Source: Streptomyces sp. NBC_01016 (lineage in GTDB: Bacteria; Actinomycetota; Actinomycetes; Streptomycetales; Streptomycetaceae). From it: a stretch of 64,000 nucleotides of DNA. A program made the translations under genes and the position numbers. The notes under the pieces are model-generated. The model worked only from the letters and a program-made list of their open reading frames with translations, did no database searches and was not told the DNA's origin. Of the stretch, positions 61,877-64,000 are shown one piece after another (within the stretch, counting starts at the first letter, position 1; the number at the start of each line of letters is the position of its first letter). Location of the stretch: NCBI RefSeq assembly GCF_026341035.1, contig NZ_JAPEOQ010000001.1, positions 1,612,001 to 1,676,000 of the forward strand. The letters run 5' to 3'.

Positions 61877-61897
61877 GACCGAGCTGGGAGCTGGACA

Positions 61898-63229
61898 ATG
61901 GCCGACCGCTATCTGAACTTCACGGGCACGGCCCCCGGCCGCTTCCTGACCCGCCGCCTCGGCCTGCCGCAGCCCGCGCTGCTGCACCGCTTCAGCCCCG
62001 AACGCCCGGGCCTGGAAGGGAAGTTGCTGCACCTCACGGCGGGCGAGCCCGCGCACCACGAGGAGCTCGGGAAGCTGCTCGCCGGCACCGGCCTCGACGT
62101 CGTGTCGACCGCCTCCACGGGCGAGCACCCCGTCGCCGCCGTCGTGGACGCCACCGCCGTGACCGGCCTCGACTCCCTCGCCGATGTGCACGCCGCGCTG
62201 CACCCGGTCGTCCGCTCCCTCGCGGCGGGCGGCCGTGTGATCGTCCTCGGCGCACCGCCGTCGCCCGACGACCACCACCAGGCGGCCGCGCAGCAGGGCC
62301 TCGAAGGCTTCGTGCGCTCGCTCGGCAAGGAGATCGGGCGCGGCCGCACCGTGAACCTCGTGCGCGTCGCGGGCCCGGTGGCCGGCGCCGAGTCGACCCT
62401 GCGCTTCCTGCTGTCGCCGAAGTCGGCGTACGTGAGCGGGCAGGTGATCCAAGTGGGTGCGACGGAGGGCGAGTTGACGCTCCCCGGGAATTGGGACCGG
62501 CCGCTCGCCGGGCGCACCGCGCTCGTCACCGGCGCCGCCCGCGGCATCGGCGAGGCCGTCGCCGAGACCCTCGTACGGGACGGGGCCGAGGTCGTCCTGC
62601 TCGACGTGCCGTCCGCCGAGGCCGACCTCGCGAAGGTGGCGGAGCGGCTCGGCGGGCGCGCGCTGCCGCTGGACATCACGGCGGCCGACGCGGGCGAGCG
62701 GATCGCGGAGTTCGTGCCCGACGGCCTGGACGTACTCGTGCACAACGCGGGCATCACCCGCGACCGGCGACTGGCCAACATGCCTGCCGAGCGCTGGAGT
62801 TCGGTCCTGGAGGTCAACCTCGCGAGCGTGCTGCGGACGACGGACGCGCTGCTCGAGGCCGGGGCCGTACGTCGCGGCGGGTCGATCGTCGCCACCGCGT
62901 CCATCGCCGGAATCGCGGGCAACACCGGGCAGACCAACTACGCGGCGAGCAAGGCGGGAATCGTCGGTCTCGTACGGTCCCTGGCGCCGCGGGCCGCCGC
63001 CGAACACGGGGTGACGGTGAACGCCGTGGCCCCCGGTTTCATCGAGACCAAGATGACGGCGGCCGTCCCGCTGTTCATCCGGGAGGCCGGACGGCGCATG
63101 AACTCCCTTGGGCAGGGCGGGCTTCCGGTGGACGTGGCGGAGACGACGTCGTGGTTCGCGTCCCCGGGTTCGGGGGCGGTGAACGGCCAGGTGGTCCGGG
63201 TGTGCGGGCAGTCGCTGCTCGGCGCGTAA
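61898..63229 (+). CDS. High-molecular-weight 3-oxoacyl-ACP/CoA reductase (FabG4-like)
   Basis: 443 residues, much longer than ordinary FabG (about 250). The N-terminal half is a flavodoxin-like degenerate Rossmann domain (HVALHPVVRSLAAGGRVIVLGAPPS type). The C-terminal SDR has TALVTGAARGIGEAVAETL, VLVHNAGITRDRRLANM, catalytic Ser in ATASIAGIAG and YAASKAGIVGLVR. It reduces 3-ketoacyl thioesters. ATG 61898 follows GGGAG. Upstream of the MaoC-like gene, as in mycobacterial fabG4-htdX. Confidence 0.94.
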   Translation: MADRYLNFTGTAPGRFLTRRLGLPQPALLHRFSPERPGLEGKLLHLTAGEPAHHEELGKLLAGTGLDVVSTASTGEHPVAAVVDATAVTGLDSLADVHAALHPVVRSLAAGGRVIVLGAPPSPDDHHQAAAQQGLEGFVRSLGKEIGRGRTVNLVRVAGPVAGAESTLRFLLSPKSAYVSGQVIQVGATEGELTLPGNWDRPLAGRTALVTGAARGIGEAVAETLVRDGAEVVLLDVPSAEADLAKVAERLGGRALPLDITAADAGERIAEFVPDGLDVLVHNAGITRDRRLANMPAERWSSVLEVNLASVLRTTDALLEAGAVRRGGSIVATASIAGIAGNTGQTNYAASKAGIVGLVRSLAPRAAAEHGVTVNAVAPGFIETKMTAAVPLFIREAGRRMNSLGQGGLPVDVAETTSWFASPGSGAVNGQVVRVCGQSLLGA

Positions 63230-63239
63230 CCCCTCCGGG

Positions 63240-63350
63240 GCGCCCCCCGCCTCGCGCAATCCGCCGCCACTCGCCGCCTTGGGCAATCCGCCGCCGCTCC
63301 GGCCGCCTTGGGCAATCTGCCGCCAGGGGCGGCAGGGTGGGCAAGGCGGC
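63240..63350. repeat. Tandem and inverted copies of the palindromic element
   Basis: GCCGCCTTGGGCAATCYGCC units repeat about three times (63258-63325). The last is followed by GGGGCGGCAGGGTGGGCAAG, forming an inverted copy (63305-63350) of the element at 34913 and 47513. Confidence 0.85.
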
Positions 63351-63448
63351 ACCCCGGCGCGGGCAGCGCTCACCGGTCGGCGCCCACCCCGTCGCAGCCC
63401 GCACCACAGCTCCCGCAACGACACCCCCACCCCTCACGAGGACCCGCC

Positions 63449-64000
63449 ATGACCCCCCGCACCGTCACCCTCGACCGCACCCCCTCCCTCCTCCCCCTCA
63501 TGCTCCGCGGCGCCGCCCTCTCCCCACTCAAGCGGCCGCGCCAGGACGCACCGCTGCCCGACACCCGGCTCACCGTCCCCGGCCTCCGCATCACGCAGAA
63601 CCACCTCACCGCGTACGAACGTGCCTGCGGGTTCGCGACCGAGCGGCCCGAGCTGCCCGTCACGTATCCGCACATCCTGGGCTTCCCGCTGGCCATGCGG
63701 CTGATGTCGGAGCGCGCGTTCCCGCTGCCGGTGCTCGGCCTCGTCCACACGTCGATCGCGATCACGCAACAGCGCGACCTGTCACCCACTGAAACGTTCG
63801 AACTGAGCGTCCACGTCAAGGAGTTGCAACCGCACCGCCGCGGCACGGAGGCCGTCGTCGTCACCGAGCTGCACACCGAGGGGGAACCGGTGTGGCAGTC
63901 GACCAGTACGTACCTGGCCCGCCACAAGACCTCCACGCCCAAGGGTGAGACGCCCCCGCAGGACACCCCCGCCGAACCGCTCCCCGAGGAGGCCCGCTGG
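63449..64000 (+). CDS. MaoC-like (R)-3-hydroxyacyl dehydratase, HtdX-type (C-terminus off window)
   Basis: 184 codons to the window edge, not in its full length. MTPRTVTLDRTPSLLPLMLRGAALSPLKRPR and LPVTYPHILGFPLAMRLMSERAFPLPVLGLVHTSIAITQQRDL match the N-terminal part of two-hotdog MaoC dehydratases. The catalytic hotdog motif (D-x4-H) would lie in the missing half. Hydrates/dehydrates enoyl thioesters beside FadA2 and FabG4. Confidence 0.85.
   Translation, partial: MTPRTVTLDRTPSLLPLMLRGAALSPLKRPRQDAPLPDTRLTVPGLRITQNHLTAYERACGFATERPELPVTYPHILGFPLAMRLMSERAFPLPVLGLVHTSIAITQQRDLSPTETFELSVHVKELQPHRRGTEAVVVTELHTEGEPVWQSTSTYLARHKTSTPKGETPPQDTPAEPLPEEARW

Noticed and set aside
61094..63430. 778-codon minus-strand ORF across FadA and FabG
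   Set aside because: Arg/Gly/His-rich shadow without a domain; FadA and FabG4 on their own frames are unmistakable.

Overview
The window is chromosomal DNA from a Streptomyces or very close relative. Evidence: very high G+C with strong GC3 bias; an AfsK-type Ser/Thr kinase with a PQQ-like propeller; a class I lysyl-tRNA synthetase; futalosine-pathway menaquinone genes; DUF35, Ltp, DUF2637, DUF3558 and DUF4229 proteins; and many palindromic intergenic repeats. No rRNA, tRNA, CRISPR array, transposase or phage gene was seen. Both ends cut a gene: a flavin monooxygenase at base 1 and a MaoC-like dehydratase at base 64000.

Layout. 1-8.5 kb: flavin monooxygenase (partial), DoxX and DUF35 proteins, a GNAT protein, a PNPOx-like oxidase, an Ltp thiolase-fold protein divergent from an acyl-CoA dehydrogenase and a DUF385 oxidoreductase, a TetR regulator and a VOC protein. 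8.7-11.7 kb: afsK and a Ser-rich secreted protein. 11.7-15.9 kb: a second acyl-CoA module (enoyl-CoA hydratase, DUF35 protein, Ltp, divergent FadD3-like ligase). 15.9-19.6 kb: a P-loop gene remnant, a PH-domain protein flanked by a duplicated sequence, a small-molecule kinase, a DUF4232 lipoprotein and a membrane-anchored HTH protein. 19.6-27 kb: MFS exporter/TetR pair, argS, lysS, DUF2637 protein. 27-38 kb: two DUF3558 lipoproteins, rtcB, SDR, AraC, TIGR03086 protein, a CE1758/CE1759-type flavin monooxygenase and reductase pair, a glycosyltransferase and an F420-type oxidoreductase. 38-46 kb: hemL, a histidine phosphatase, a deacetylase-like lipoprotein and system II cytochrome c maturation (ResA, CcdA, ResB, CcsB). 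46-51.7 kb: an IPNS-like dioxygenase, TetR/quinone oxidoreductase, cytosine permease and deaminase. 51.8-57.4 kb: menaquinone genes mqnL, mqnP, mqnM and mqnE with a rhomboid and an Lrp regulator. 57.5-64 kb: GNAT, DUF4229, a Cys-containing leader peptide ahead of a dicarboxylate/amino-acid symporter, and a FadA/FabG4/HtdX-type acyl-CoA set.

How the genes fit together. The two acyl-CoA modules near 1-7 kb and 11.7-15.9 kb share a 15-bp inverted repeat, CTGAC-N5-GTCAG or close variants, at four promoter regions. I infer one TetR-type regulon for degradation of a steroid-like or other bulky acyl-CoA. Each module pairs an Ltp protein with a DUF35 protein, the partners that form retro-aldolases in steroid side-chain degradation. 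hemL and the cytochrome c maturation genes serve heme and respiration, as do the menaquinone genes. The permease and deaminase pair suggests cytosine salvage. The leader ORF before the symporter, with its downstream hairpin, is the clearest candidate for an undescribed regulatory device here. Several repeat families invade intergenic DNA and, in two places, coding sequence (lysS and the HTH protein).
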